Source of the DNA: Halostella pelagica
GTDB lineage: Archaea; Halobacteriota; Halobacteria; Halobacteriales; Natronoarchaeaceae
Direction of reading: 5' to 3'
Assembly: GCA_005954745.1 (NCBI GenBank)
Contig: CP040678.1
Location: forward strand, 1,426,001-1,490,000
Length of the DNA: 64,000 nucleotides
Within the stretch, counting starts at the first letter, position 1. Each line of letters opens with the position of its first letter. The notes beneath the pieces are model-generated. The model worked only from the letters and a program-made list of their open reading frames with translations, searched no databases and was not told the DNA's origin. Made by a program: the position numbers and the translations under genes. Below are positions 30,114 through 38,097 of the stretch, piece after piece.

Positions 30114-30251
30114 ATGAACGTCCTAGACCGCATCCGTTCACTCGGGGAACCCCCGACCGAACAGTACCAGTGTGCGTACTGCGATCTCACGTACGAGACG
30201 TCGTATCTGGTCTGTCCGTCCTGCGGGGGCGACAAACTCGAACAGCTGTGA
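30114..30251 (+). CDS. Small zinc-ribbon protein, 45 residues
   Basis: Starts MNVLDRIRSLGEPPTEQYQC and ends LVCPSCGGDKLEQL. CAYC and CPSCG form a zinc ribbon after a short N-terminal helix. CAGTTAAC about 33 bases before ATG 30114 fits a leaderless promoter. Similar in design to the gene at 30487-30633 on the other strand. Function unknown. Confidence 0.8.
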   Translation: MNVLDRIRSLGEPPTEQYQCAYCDLTYETSYLVCPSCGGDKLEQL

Positions 30252-30304
30252 GGAGTCGGAGACGAAACGCGCGAGTCTTTGACTCACTAGCGTTCGTCAG
30301 AAGA

Positions 30305-30379
30305 GCGGGCCGGGCGCGATTTGAACACGCGACCGTCTGATTAAGAGTCAGACGCTCTGCCAGACTGAGCTACCGGCCC
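30305..30379 (-). tRNA. tRNA-Lys (anticodon CTT)
   Basis: 75 bases. Acceptor GGGCCGG/CCGGCCC with discriminator G, D arm GCTCAGTCTGGCAGAGC, anticodon arm CTGAC-TCTTAAT-CAG with CTT, T arm CGCGT-GTTCAAAT-CGCGC. No intron. Archaeal CTT decodes AAG, the dominant Lys codon here. Confidence 0.95.
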
Positions 30380-30486
30380 AATACACCCGAGAGTTACCGG
30401 GGTGTACTAAAATACGTTTTGTTTCTCCGGCGGGACCGTCCGAGAATCAGGGACGCGAGCACGACGGTACTCGAAGCAACGACCAG

Positions 30487-30633
30487 TCACTCGATCTCGA
30501 ACTGGGCTGATTCGGTCGAACCGCATTCGGGGCACATGTCCTCGTCAGCACTAAGGGAGGTGCCACAGCGGCGACACTCGTGGACCACGTTGGGCTCGTC
30601 GGCAAACAGGCGTTTCATTTTGTCGAGAAGCAT
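30487..30633 (-). CDS. Small zinc-ribbon protein, 48 residues
   Basis: Starts MLLDKMKRLFADEPNVVHEC and ends in FEIE. CRRCG and CPECG form the zinc ribbon after a short amphipathic helix (residues 1-14). Unusually for this window it has a good Shine-Dalgarno, GGAGGTAAAACC before ATG 30633. Function unknown; resembles the gene at 30114 in size and layout. Confidence 0.8.
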   Translation of the reverse strand: MLLDKMKRLFADEPNVVHECRRCGTSLSADEDMCPECGSTESAQFEIE

Positions 30634-31005
30634 GGTTTTACCTCCATTGAGATGGGCGGTGTCATTGAGATAGGTAGTGTAGCCGACGACGCGGGATCGG
30701 CACCGCGGAATTCGAGTCGTCGGCAGATTGGTGGGCGTGCTCGGATAATTCAGTCGAAGAGTATAACAGGTTCGGATCGGATTCCAATCTCAACGGAAGT
30801 GAAATAACTCGATTTAGACGCCCAATAGAACGTCTACGCCTCTCTAGGGCTACTATCTGAAGAACTATCTCGGCGTGGAGCGAGACGACTCGGTGGACAT
30901 ATATTCTGACTCCCCCACAGTGAAAGTAGCGCTCATTCGCGGGTTTCGTCGGGGAAAGAGCGGGTTCGGGACCGTTAAGTATCGTCCGAAGTAACAGAGC
31001 GGCAA
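30634..31005. other. Intergenic region, no gene seen
   Basis: 372 bases between a zinc-ribbon gene and the RCK-DHH gene. Contains the Shine-Dalgarno and promoter of the former at its left end and GACCGTTAAGTATCG, a TATA-like element about 30 bases before 31006, at its right end. No coding frame with haloarchaeal composition. Confidence 0.55.
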
Positions 31006-32460
31006 ATGAACACTGGCGTAACTATCTCCTCGATTTCGACGTACGCTATTCTCGGTTGCGGGAGCGTCGGTCACGCGGTCGCGGAGGAACTCGTAGACCA
31101 GGGGAAAGACGTGCTCATCATCGACAAGGACGAAGGCCGGGTCGAGGCGTTGCGGGACCAGGACCTGAACGCTCAGCAGGCGAACATCGTCGACGAGTCC
31201 GTGGCCGAGACTGTCGCGAGCCGCGATGTGATCCTCATCATGTCCTCGGACGTAGAGGCGAACAAGGCGGCAGTAGCGAACATTCGCGAGAAAAACGACG
31301 ACCAGTTCGTCGTCGTCCGCGCGAGCGACCCCGTCTCCAGCGACGAACTCCGGGAACTCGGCGCGGACCACGTCATCAACCCGTCCGCCGTCATCGCCGA
31401 TTCCGCGCTTCGGTCGCTAGAAACCGGCGAGTTGGAGTACAAGGCGCGCCAGTTGAGCGACGTCCTGAGCGACACGAAAGAGCAGGTCGCGATACTCACT
31501 CACGACAATCCGGACCCGGATTCGATCGCAAGCGCCGCCGCGTTGCAGGCTATCGCAGAACACCTCGACGTGGAAGCGGACATCTTCTATCTCGGCGACA
31601 TCGGCCATCAGGAGAACCGAGCGTTCGTCAATCTCCTGGGGATCGAACTCCACGACTGGACCGCCGTCGAGGACTTCGACACGTACGATACGGTCGCGCT
31701 CGTCGACCACGCGAAGTCATCGGAAGTCGACCACGACCTGCCCGTCGATATCCTCATCGACCACTACGAACCCGACGAGGACTACGACGCGTCGTTCGTC
31801 GACGTCCGGCCGAACATGTCCTCGACATCGACGATCATGACGAAGTACATTCAGGAGTTCGACATGAACGTCGGCGAGGAGGTCGCCACCGCGTTGCTGT
31901 ACGGCATCCGTGCGGAGACGCTCGATTTCAAACGCGATACGACGCCCGCCGACCTGACGGCGGCGGCGTATCTCTACCCGTTCGCCAACCACGATACGCT
32001 GGAACAGGTCGAGTCGCCGAGCATGTCCCCGGAGACGCTGGACGTCCTCGCGGAAGCGATCACGAACCGCGAAGTCCAGGGGAGTCATCTCGTTTCGAAC
32101 GCGGGGTTTATCCGCGACCGCGACGCCCTAGCGCAGGCCGCACAACACCTCCTGAACCTCGAAGGGATCACGACGACCGCAGTGTTCGGCATCGCCGACG
32201 ACACCATCTACCTCGCCGCGCGGTCGAAGGACATCCGCATGAACATCGGGAAGGTGCTCGCGGACGCCTACGCGGAGATCGGCGAGGCCGCGGGCCACTC
32301 GACGCAGGCGAGCGCGGAGATACCGCTCGGCATCTTCACGGGCATCGAGACGAACGAGGAGAACCGTGATACGCTCCTCAAGTTGACTGAGGAAGCGGTG
32401 AAACGAAAACTGTTCGACGCGATGGGCGTCGAGAGCGGCGAGAGCGGGAACGGGTCCTAA
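31006..32460 (+). CDS. RCK_N-DHH-DHHA1 phosphoesterase
   Basis: 484 residues. Residues 10-130 are a TrkA-N (RCK_N) Rossmann domain (YAILGCGSVGHAVAEELVD). From about 155 a DHH phosphoesterase domain: VAILTHDNPDPDSIASAAAL, then LVDHAKSSEVDHD and LIDHYEPDEDYDASF, with the metal-binding Asp/His residues intact; a DHHA1-type C-terminus follows. DHH-DHHA1 enzymes cleave c-di-AMP or nanoRNA. Fusion to a K+-channel regulatory fold and the presence of trkHA in the window make c-di-AMP/potassium signalling plausible (inference). Confidence 0.92.
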   Translation: MNTGVTISSISTYAILGCGSVGHAVAEELVDQGKDVLIIDKDEGRVEALRDQDLNAQQANIVDESVAETVASRDVILIMSSDVEANKAAVANIREKNDDQFVVVRASDPVSSDELRELGADHVINPSAVIADSALRSLETGELEYKARQLSDVLSDTKEQVAILTHDNPDPDSIASAAALQAIAEHLDVEADIFYLGDIGHQENRAFVNLLGIELHDWTAVEDFDTYDTVALVDHAKSSEVDHDLPVDILIDHYEPDEDYDASFVDVRPNMSSTSTIMTKYIQEFDMNVGEEVATALLYGIRAETLDFKRDTTPADLTAAAYLYPFANHDTLEQVESPSMSPETLDVLAEAITNREVQGSHLVSNAGFIRDRDALAQAAQHLLNLEGITTTAVFGIADDTIYLAARSKDIRMNIGKVLADAYAEIGEAAGHSTQASAEIPLGIFTGIETNEENRDTLLKLTEEAVKRKLFDAMGVESGESGNGS

Positions 32461-32750
32461 ACGACCGCTTCTTCGCTTTCGTCCTCGGGGCGTTGGATCC
32501 GTTCTATCACGTCGTTTATCAGTACGATATCACCGACGGCTTTGACCCAGCGGTACGGGATGATGACGCCCCGGGCGTCGTCGCGAACGCCCGCGAACAG
32601 GTCCCGATTGAGTTCGCGTAGTGCAAGGCCGGTGACGAGTTCCGTGTCGAGATCGAGGCGCACGTCCTCGATCTCGCCGACGAAAACGCCGCCGTTCGAG
32701 TACACCTCCCGCCCGACGAGTGCAGTGATCTCCTGGGGTGTGTCGTCCAT
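32457..32750 (-). CDS. PRC-barrel domain protein
   Basis: 97 residues, essentially a single PRC barrel: ITALVGREVYSNGGVFVGEI...VRLDLDTELVTGLAL...RGVIIPYRWVKAVGDIVLIN. Small archaeal PRC-barrel proteins bind RNA, ribosome-related or CdvA/SepF-like partners. Overlaps the convergent RCK-DHH gene by four bases. Role unassigned. Confidence 0.88.
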   Translation of the reverse strand: MDDTPQEITALVGREVYSNGGVFVGEIEDVRLDLDTELVTGLALRELNRDLFAGVRDDARGVIIPYRWVKAVGDIVLINDVIERIQRPEDESEEAVV

Positions 32751-33169
32751 ACAGAACCGGTGGGCAGGGTGTGCCTTAATTGTTAGTCAGACGCGCGGCG
32801 ACAGTCTCGGCCGGTATCGGATGCTGTTGGATCATTATACAAAAGATATATGTGATTATAATCAAACGCTGACTTTCATTTCGGGAGGTGAGGTTATATG
32901 CGAGGCAACGGTGTATCTCTAATGCCGGGGTGCCTCTGACAACCGGCAAACAACGTCGGGTTGACTTGCCCGGGTCGGCCCGACGAAACGGGGGAAACCC
33001 CGTTCGGTGGCTCCGTATCGCTTTTGCTACACTGACAGACGTGCGTCACCGAAGGTGTTCTATCGGTCAGATACGCGAAATAGCCGACACGGAAAGTCGG
33101 CAGTAGACCCGACCGGGAGTCTGACTGCGATCATGCCTTACTTCAGACAGCACGCGCGTAGCCGATGAT
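32751..33169. other. Intergenic region with possible structured leader
   Basis: 419 bases. AT-rich promoter-like stretch (ATTATACAAAAGATATATG near 32834), a strong Shine-Dalgarno GGGAGGTGAG before an ATG at 32898 that opens only 13 codons, then hairpins: 32955-32984 (GTCGGG/CCCGAC), 32987-33004 (AACGGGG-GAAA-CCCCGTT) and 33083-33103 (GCCGAC/GTCGGC). No longer gene is supported. Confidence 0.45.
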
Positions 33170-33652
33170 ATGGACGGGCACGACGCGGCGACGGCGGTGT
33201 ATGCGGGTCTTTTGCTCGTAGTGCTCGGCGGCGTCGCCTGGGCCGCCGGCGAACCGTTCGTTTTCCCGAGTCTCGGACCGTCCGCCTTTCTCATGGCGAA
33301 GGCTCGACGAGGGTCTTCGGTTACGCCCCGGCGGGTCATCGGCGGTCACACTGTCGGCGTCATCGGTGGACTCGTCACCTACGGGTTGGTCGACCCGGGC
33401 GTGGCGCTGTCAACCTCGCTGCCCGCGTTCTCGGAGGGGACACTGGAACTCGCTGTGGCCGCGGCGCTTTCGGTCCTGCTGACGAGCGTCGGGATGCTGG
33501 CCACGAATACGAGCCATCCGCCGGCGTGCGCGACGACGCTCATCGTCGCTCTGGGCGTTCTCCCTACCGTCCGAGCCGGCGCAGTGATCGTCCTCGCGGT
33601 GACGGTCCTCGTCGCGGTTCACGAACTCGTACTGCGGTCGGTAGCGCTATAG
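33170..33652 (+). CDS. HPP-family integral membrane protein
   Basis: 160 residues with about four helices. The HPP motif is present in LATNTSHPPACATTLIVALG, and PFVFPSLGPSAFLMAKA is the other conserved segment. Members include the plastid nitrite transporter, so anion transport is possible but unproven. Its TAG stop is formed by the first bases of a palindromic repeat (33648), so the C-terminus may have been altered by insertion. Confidence 0.88.
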   Translation: MDGHDAATAVYAGLLLVVLGGVAWAAGEPFVFPSLGPSAFLMAKARRGSSVTPRRVIGGHTVGVIGGLVTYGLVDPGVALSTSLPAFSEGTLELAVAAALSVLLTSVGMLATNTSHPPACATTLIVALGVLPTVRAGAVIVLAVTVLVAVHELVLRSVAL

Positions 33653-33731
33653 TAACAGCTGAAACGATTTACACACCGATCGCACAGCTGTCGTGCGATC
33701 GGGTGTGCAATGACTTTCAGTGGCTACTATA
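33648..33731. repeat. Palindromic repeat family 1, copy A
   Basis: 84 bases from TATAGTAACAGCTGAAAC to TTTCAGTGGCTACTATA, an imperfect inverted repeat with inner stem CGATCGCAC...GTGCGATCG. Its reverse complement aligns along the whole length with the copy at 52680-52763. MITE-like. Confidence 0.8.
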
Positions 33732-33892
33732 GTTCTGTCGCGATTAAACCGGTCCCGAACGGCGGCAAGCGGGTCCGGATAGCCGACGTAGCGGGGTTCG
33801 CGGGGCGACCGTGCTGGTTCCAGTCCGGAAGGAACTGTCGCCGGCCGTTCCGAAGGCCATCCATATGACTTCAGGGGACGAATTGCCACCCG

Positions 33893-34981
33893 ATGGTCTC
33901 GATCGTCACCGGTGGACGATTGCTGACTGGGGTCGCCCTGATCCTCACCAACGGCTTTTTCGTCGCTACCGAGTTCGCATTGACCAGAGTCCGGCAGTAC
34001 GACGAGTCGGAGTTCGACGATCCCGGCCTCCGGCGTGCCTGGGAAATGACCGAACGCCTGGAGATCTACCTCACGAGCTGCCAGGTCGGGATCACTGCCT
34101 CGAGCATCGCGCTGGGCGTCGTCGCCGAACCGGCCCTGGTCGAACTCCTCGCGCCGCTGACTGCGGTGCTTTCCGGCGCTTTGCCCGTCGCGCTTCCCGG
34201 CGGTTCGGGTCACGTGGTCGGTGCGACGCTTGCGTTCATCATCATCAATCTCCTCCATCTCACCCACGGCGAACAGACGCCGACGTACCTCGGCATCGAG
34301 AAGACGAAATTCGTCGCACGATACGGTGCCGGGCCGCTGTACTGGTTCACGAAGGCGATCACTCCGCTGATCGCCTTCGGCGACTGGGTGGCGAAGGCGA
34401 CGCTCCGACTGTTCGGAATCGACGTAACTCGCCCGTGGGCGGAGGACGAAGAGGAACTGATCTCGACGCGTGCAGCGCTCAGGAGCGAGATAAACGAAGC
34501 ACTGAGTCAGGGCCCGGTTTCGGACGAACGGGAACAGGAGATACTGAACGCCCTCCAGATCGGCGACGAACCGGTCGGACAGATCATGGTGCCACGCGAG
34601 GGCGTCGTCCCCCTCTCGGTCGAGGACGAGTTCGAGACGAACCTCGCTCGGATGCAGGAACACCCGCACGTCCGGTTTCCGCTGGTAGAAGGCGACTTCG
34701 AGGGGTTCCGCGGCGTCGTGTACTCGCCCGACGTCTTACGGAACCTTGAACCGCTTCGATCCGGACAAACCACGCTTACCGACATCTCCCGCGACGCCGT
34801 CGAGATAGATTCCGAGACGTCCGTCAGCGACGCTATCGATCGGTTTCAGTCGGCCGGAGAGGAGTTAGCTCTCGTGGTCGATGCGGGTGATGTCGTCGGA
34901 TTACTAACGGCGACCGACGCCTGGGAAGCCATCACCGGGGAGTTAGAGGACCCGCTCGACGAGTACACCCCTGCCGCGTGA
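33893..34981 (+). CDS. CNNM/CorC-type membrane protein (DUF21 plus CBS pair)
   Basis: 362 residues. N-terminal CNNM/DUF21 domain with three or four helices (residues 1-150: TNGFFVATEFALTRVR, CQVGITASSIALG), then a linker and a CBS pair (VGQIMVPREGVVPLSVED to VVGLLTATDAWEAI). The usual GExxPK motif reads HGEQTPTYLG, so the lysine-containing part is changed. Family members affect Mg2+/Co2+ transport or Na+ homeostasis. ATG 33893 follows the repeat by about 160 bases. Confidence 0.9.
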   Translation: MVSIVTGGRLLTGVALILTNGFFVATEFALTRVRQYDESEFDDPGLRRAWEMTERLEIYLTSCQVGITASSIALGVVAEPALVELLAPLTAVLSGALPVALPGGSGHVVGATLAFIIINLLHLTHGEQTPTYLGIEKTKFVARYGAGPLYWFTKAITPLIAFGDWVAKATLRLFGIDVTRPWAEDEEELISTRAALRSEINEALSQGPVSDEREQEILNALQIGDEPVGQIMVPREGVVPLSVEDEFETNLARMQEHPHVRFPLVEGDFEGFRGVVYSPDVLRNLEPLRSGQTTLTDISRDAVEIDSETSVSDAIDRFQSAGEELALVVDAGDVVGLLTATDAWEAITGELEDPLDEYTPAA

Positions 34982-35065
34982 CCGCCCGCACGGACGCGGC
35001 TCTCCGAGCGATCGCTCGGCACCGGTTCCAGCCGACCGCCCACGAACGCATCGACGGCCACACAG

Positions 35066-35614
35066 TCACGCATCGGTCGCGAACTCCTCGTCGAACAGTT
35101 CTCGAACGCTCGCGTACGTTTCGTCAGTGATGGCGTCGCGGACTACCGCGTAAACGCCTCTGACCTGCCGGCTGCGGGCCTGCGAGATGACCGCGGAGAG
35201 GAACTGATACACGCTGTCCGACTGGGCGTACATCAGTAGGACGTTGACGTTGTCGAAAACGACCCACCCAGCACCGGGTTCGACGTGACGCATCGCGTTG
35301 GAAAACCGGAGGTTGATGCCGGTGAGGTCGGTGGGACCGACGACATCGGCCACCCACAGCGGACCGTCGTAGTTGATCGATGATCCGGAAACTGGAACGA
35401 CACCTACTTTCGACGGCTCGCCGCCCATCTCGCGAACGGTCCGTTCGATCTTGGTCGGCGACCGCGTGACAGAGACCACGAGCAAGTTTTCGAACGCGTC
35501 CGCGGGGAGACGTTCGAGCGGCGACCGCATCGACGGGACGGAGAGCAGACACTGCGTCCCCGGGTCGACCGAGATCCGCTCCCGGCGATCGGCGCGGTTA
35601 CTCGTCGTTAGCAC
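35066..35614 (-). CDS. HTR-like protein (divergent RecA/KaiC-fold)
   Basis: 182 residues. Contains strand-helix blocks such as NLLVVSVTRSPTKIERTVREM, DLTGINLRFSNAM and GAGWVVFDNVNVLLMYA, the pattern of the haloarchaeal HTR-like (DUF7504) family, a RecA-like fold that lacks a clear Walker A. Third gene of a minus-strand operon with two small membrane proteins; it overlaps the preceding gene by 17 bases. Believed to take part in sensory or regulatory complexes, but function is unproven. Confidence 0.78.
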   Translation of the reverse strand: MLTTSNRADRRERISVDPGTQCLLSVPSMRSPLERLPADAFENLLVVSVTRSPTKIERTVREMGGEPSKVGVVPVSGSSINYDGPLWVADVVGPTDLTGINLRFSNAMRHVEPGAGWVVFDNVNVLLMYAQSDSVYQFLSAVISQARSRQVRGVYAVVRDAITDETYASVRELFDEEFATDA

Positions 35615-35939
35615 GGTCGAACCCTCCGCTTGTCGTTGTATCCACTATTTCGAAGGCGTCAGTCTCGGTGGTGACGAACTCGCTGGCGAACGACCAGATC
35701 CCGACTGTCATACAGGTCGTCGCAAGGAAGTGAAGTGCGCTTCGGACCCCGAAGGACCCGATCCCGAACGTTCCCAGGATGTACGTCGCGGTAAAGACCA
35801 GAAAGCCCAGAGATAGAAAGACGAACCCCTCCGTGTACGCCACGTTCTGGGCGTAGGCGACCAGCGGATAGACGAGTAACGCGCCGGTCACGAAAAGCAG
35901 GACGGATTGGGTGACGAACACCGCACCGGCGATGTCCAT
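35598..35939 (-). CDS. Three-helix membrane protein of the HTR-like operon
   Basis: 113 residues, three hydrophobic helices (FVTQSVLLFVTGALLVYPLV, FVFLSLGFLVFTATYILG, LHFLATTCMTVGIWSFA) and a polar C-terminal tail. Resembles DUF7521-type haloarchaeal membrane proteins. Overlaps the following HTR-like gene and is one base after the preceding membrane gene, so the three are cotranscribed. Confidence 0.78.
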   Translation of the reverse strand: MDIAGAVFVTQSVLLFVTGALLVYPLVAYAQNVAYTEGFVFLSLGFLVFTATYILGTFGIGSFGVRSALHFLATTCMTVGIWSFASEFVTTETDAFEIVDTTTSGGFDRANDE

Positions 35940-35940
35940 C

Positions 35941-36249
35941 TCAGACCGCCCTCCGTTCAGTGAGTAGCAAGATCCCGTTGACGGTCGCCACCAACGCCGC
36001 TCCGACGCCGATCGACGAGAACACGAGATATCCGGTTCCCGTAGTCTCGCCTCCGAGCAGGGAGATAGCCTCCGACAGGATGAACGCGAAGATGGTCACG
36101 GGAAGGGGCTTCAGCATTGCGCCGAACGGGGCGTTACGAAACCCGTACGCCGCGACTACTGACAACGGCAGCGCTACTGACAGCATCGACACCGTGGCGA
36201 GGGCGAACACGTCGCCTACCGTGACGGCACCCGCTCCATTAATCGACAT
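35941..36249 (-). CDS. Three-helix membrane protein, first gene of the HTR-like operon
   Basis: 102 residues from ATG 36249 (MSINGAGAVTVGDVFAL). Three or four hydrophobic helices (LATVSMLSVALPLSVVAAYG, PLPVTIFAFILSEAIS, LVFSSIGVGAALVATVNGIL). Similar length and layout to the next gene and to the protein at 59299, suggesting a shared family. Upstream in-frame ATG 36297 gives an Arg-rich start and is less likely. Confidence 0.76.
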   Translation of the reverse strand: MSINGAGAVTVGDVFALATVSMLSVALPLSVVAAYGFRNAPFGAMLKPLPVTIFAFILSEAISLLGGETTGTGYLVFSSIGVGAALVATVNGILLLTERRAV

Positions 36250-36352
36250 TATTCTGACGTATCCGAACACGATCATTCGAGAAGAACGCAACCGCAACGT
36301 AGTAAACCCGATGGCCGGATCGACCCGTCGTCGCCGTAGCCACCAGCGGGGG

Positions 36353-36976
36353 TCACAGCGCGTCGGAGATGCGCTCTAGGGGACCGTCCGCGAGTTCTGC
36401 CGCATCGGCCGGTATCGTTTTCCACCCCGCGGCCTCGGCGGCTTCAAGGTCGGAGTCGTGATTGGAGACGTAGACGAACGTCTCGGCGTCTGCCGCCGCT
36501 TCGGCCGCGGCGAACAGGTCTCCGCTCGCTTTCGTCGCATCGCGTTCGTACGATATGACCACGTCGTCGAGCGAGTCCGCGATCCCCAGTTTCTCCAGTT
36601 TCGCGCGCTGGAGGTCCGGCAAGCCGCTGGTGAGGACGCCGACGGCGTGCTCCGCGCCGACGGTTTCGACCAGGCCCGGGAGGTCCGCGACGGCAGGGCG
36701 GACGGCGTCGACTTCCAGTTGCTTCTGGAGGTCAGCGGCCTCCTCGGCCGAGATGTCGACATCGGCGGTTATGTCGTCGAAGTACGCCGCGTACGACCCC
36801 ACGAGCGGATCGTCCTCCAGTTCGAGGAACCGGTCGAAAAACAGGTTTGAGTGTTTCGTCGGATCTATCTCCGGGTCCGGAACGTCGGCGTGCTGGAGAA
36901 CCTCCACGGCGAGAGCGTCGAAGGGACGCTCCATCCGGGTGAGTGTCAGGTCGAGATTGAAGTAGACGGCCGGCAT
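36353..36976 (-). CDS. HAD-superfamily protein with altered nucleophile motif
   Basis: 207 residues from ATG 36976. HAD layout is complete: helical cap (residues about 15-90), motif II VLTSG, motif III region with Lys near TKASGDLF, and motif IV VSNHDSDLEAAEAAG. But motif I reads FNLDLTLT instead of FDLDGTL: the nucleophile Asp is Asn7 while the acid/base Asp9 is kept. Phosphatase activity by the normal mechanism is unlikely; it may bind a ligand or act as a regulator. Monocistronic, minus strand. Confidence 0.85.
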   Translation of the reverse strand: MPAVYFNLDLTLTRMERPFDALAVEVLQHADVPDPEIDPTKHSNLFFDRFLELEDDPLVGSYAAYFDDITADVDISAEEAADLQKQLEVDAVRPAVADLPGLVETVGAEHAVGVLTSGLPDLQRAKLEKLGIADSLDDVVISYERDATKASGDLFAAAEAAADAETFVYVSNHDSDLEAAEAAGWKTIPADAAELADGPLERISDAL

Positions 36977-37035
36977 GAGCGGCAGTTCCAACGCCGCGAC
37001 GGTATTCCTTGCGATCAGCGGGCGTCTTTCGGCGG

Positions 37036-38097
37036 TCAGTGACCGATCAAGCCGTCCACGTCGGCATGGTCAGCGAGCAGCGACCGCATCGTCGCGACCG
37101 TCTCGGCGTCGCGGGTGCGTCCCGAGCGGACCACTTTTTCCGCCCGGTCGACCGTCGTCAGCGTGTCCGTCTGGACGAGCAGGATCGGGACGCCCTTATC
37201 GGCGGCTTTCCCCACGACCGATCCGGACGGCCGGTGCCCGCCGGTCAGGATCAGGCATCTGACGCCGGGGGCTTCGAGCGCCGCCGTGTGGATGTCCGCG
37301 CGGTCGCCACCGGTGATGACGGCGGCGTCTTTCGTCCGCCGGAAATGTCGCAGCGCTTCGTCAGCACCCATCGCGCCGACGCTGAACCGTTCGACGTACC
37401 CGTCGGTCGGAACGTCAGTAACGACATCTGCGGCCAGTTCTTCCGCCAGTTCGCCGACAGTCACGCCCGCCAGATCCCGGTCGCGGGGGAGAACACCGTA
37501 GACGGTGATCCCGCGCCCTTCGAGGAAGGGGACGACGTCCGTTTCCAGCGCGTCGAAGTTCGCGTCCGCGACGAGGTTGAACACGACGCCGTCGAGGCGG
37601 TCGCCCAGTCGGTCGGCGGCGGCGATGATGTCGTCGGCGTCGCTCGGCCGTTCGTACGTCGCGACGAGCACGACACGAGCGTCGATGATATCGGCTATCT
37701 GGTCGTCTGTCAGGTCGACGATGCCACCGGTAGTGAGACTGCCGCCGCCCTCGACGAACACGTGGTCCGCGTCCGCGGCGATGGAGTCGAACCGCTCGGC
37801 GACGGTGTCGCGAAGTTCCTCCGGGTCCTCGCGGCCGCGGATCGCCTGCTCGACGAACGTGGGGGAGTAGACGATAGGCTCCATCTCGTGCATCTCGGCA
37901 TCAAGGCCGAGCAGTTCGCGCGCGAGCATCGGGTCGTCGTCCATCGTCTTGCCGACGTTGCTCTGGAGACGGGTCCCCTTCGGCTTCATGTAACTGACCG
38001 ACTCGCCGCCCTCCCGTGCCAACTGGGCGAGCGCGAGGGTAATGGCGGTCTTACCGGTGCTTTCGTCAATCGATGTCACGAGCGTGGTGTGGGTCAT
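37036..38097 (-). CDS. Phosphotransacetylase-N-like protein (P-loop plus DRTGG)
   Basis: 353 residues. N-terminal BioD-like P-loop domain (LVTSIDESTGKTAITLALAQ, Walker A-like DESTGKT) with FVEGGGSLTTGG, then a DRTGG domain ending in KGVPILLVQTDTLTTVDRAE. This is the architecture of the N-terminal part of long Pta enzymes but without the transacetylase domain. It overlaps the acd start by ATGA (38094-38097), so it is made together with ADP-forming acetyl-CoA synthetase and probably regulates or senses acetate metabolism. Confidence 0.9.
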   Translation of the reverse strand: MTHTTLVTSIDESTGKTAITLALAQLAREGGESVSYMKPKGTRLQSNVGKTMDDDPMLARELLGLDAEMHEMEPIVYSPTFVEQAIRGREDPEELRDTVAERFDSIAADADHVFVEGGGSLTTGGIVDLTDDQIADIIDARVVLVATYERPSDADDIIAAADRLGDRLDGVVFNLVADANFDALETDVVPFLEGRGITVYGVLPRDRDLAGVTVGELAEELAADVVTDVPTDGYVERFSVGAMGADEALRHFRRTKDAAVITGGDRADIHTAALEAPGVRCLILTGGHRPSGSVVGKAADKGVPILLVQTDTLTTVDRAEKVVRSGRTRDAETVATMRSLLADHADVDGLIGH

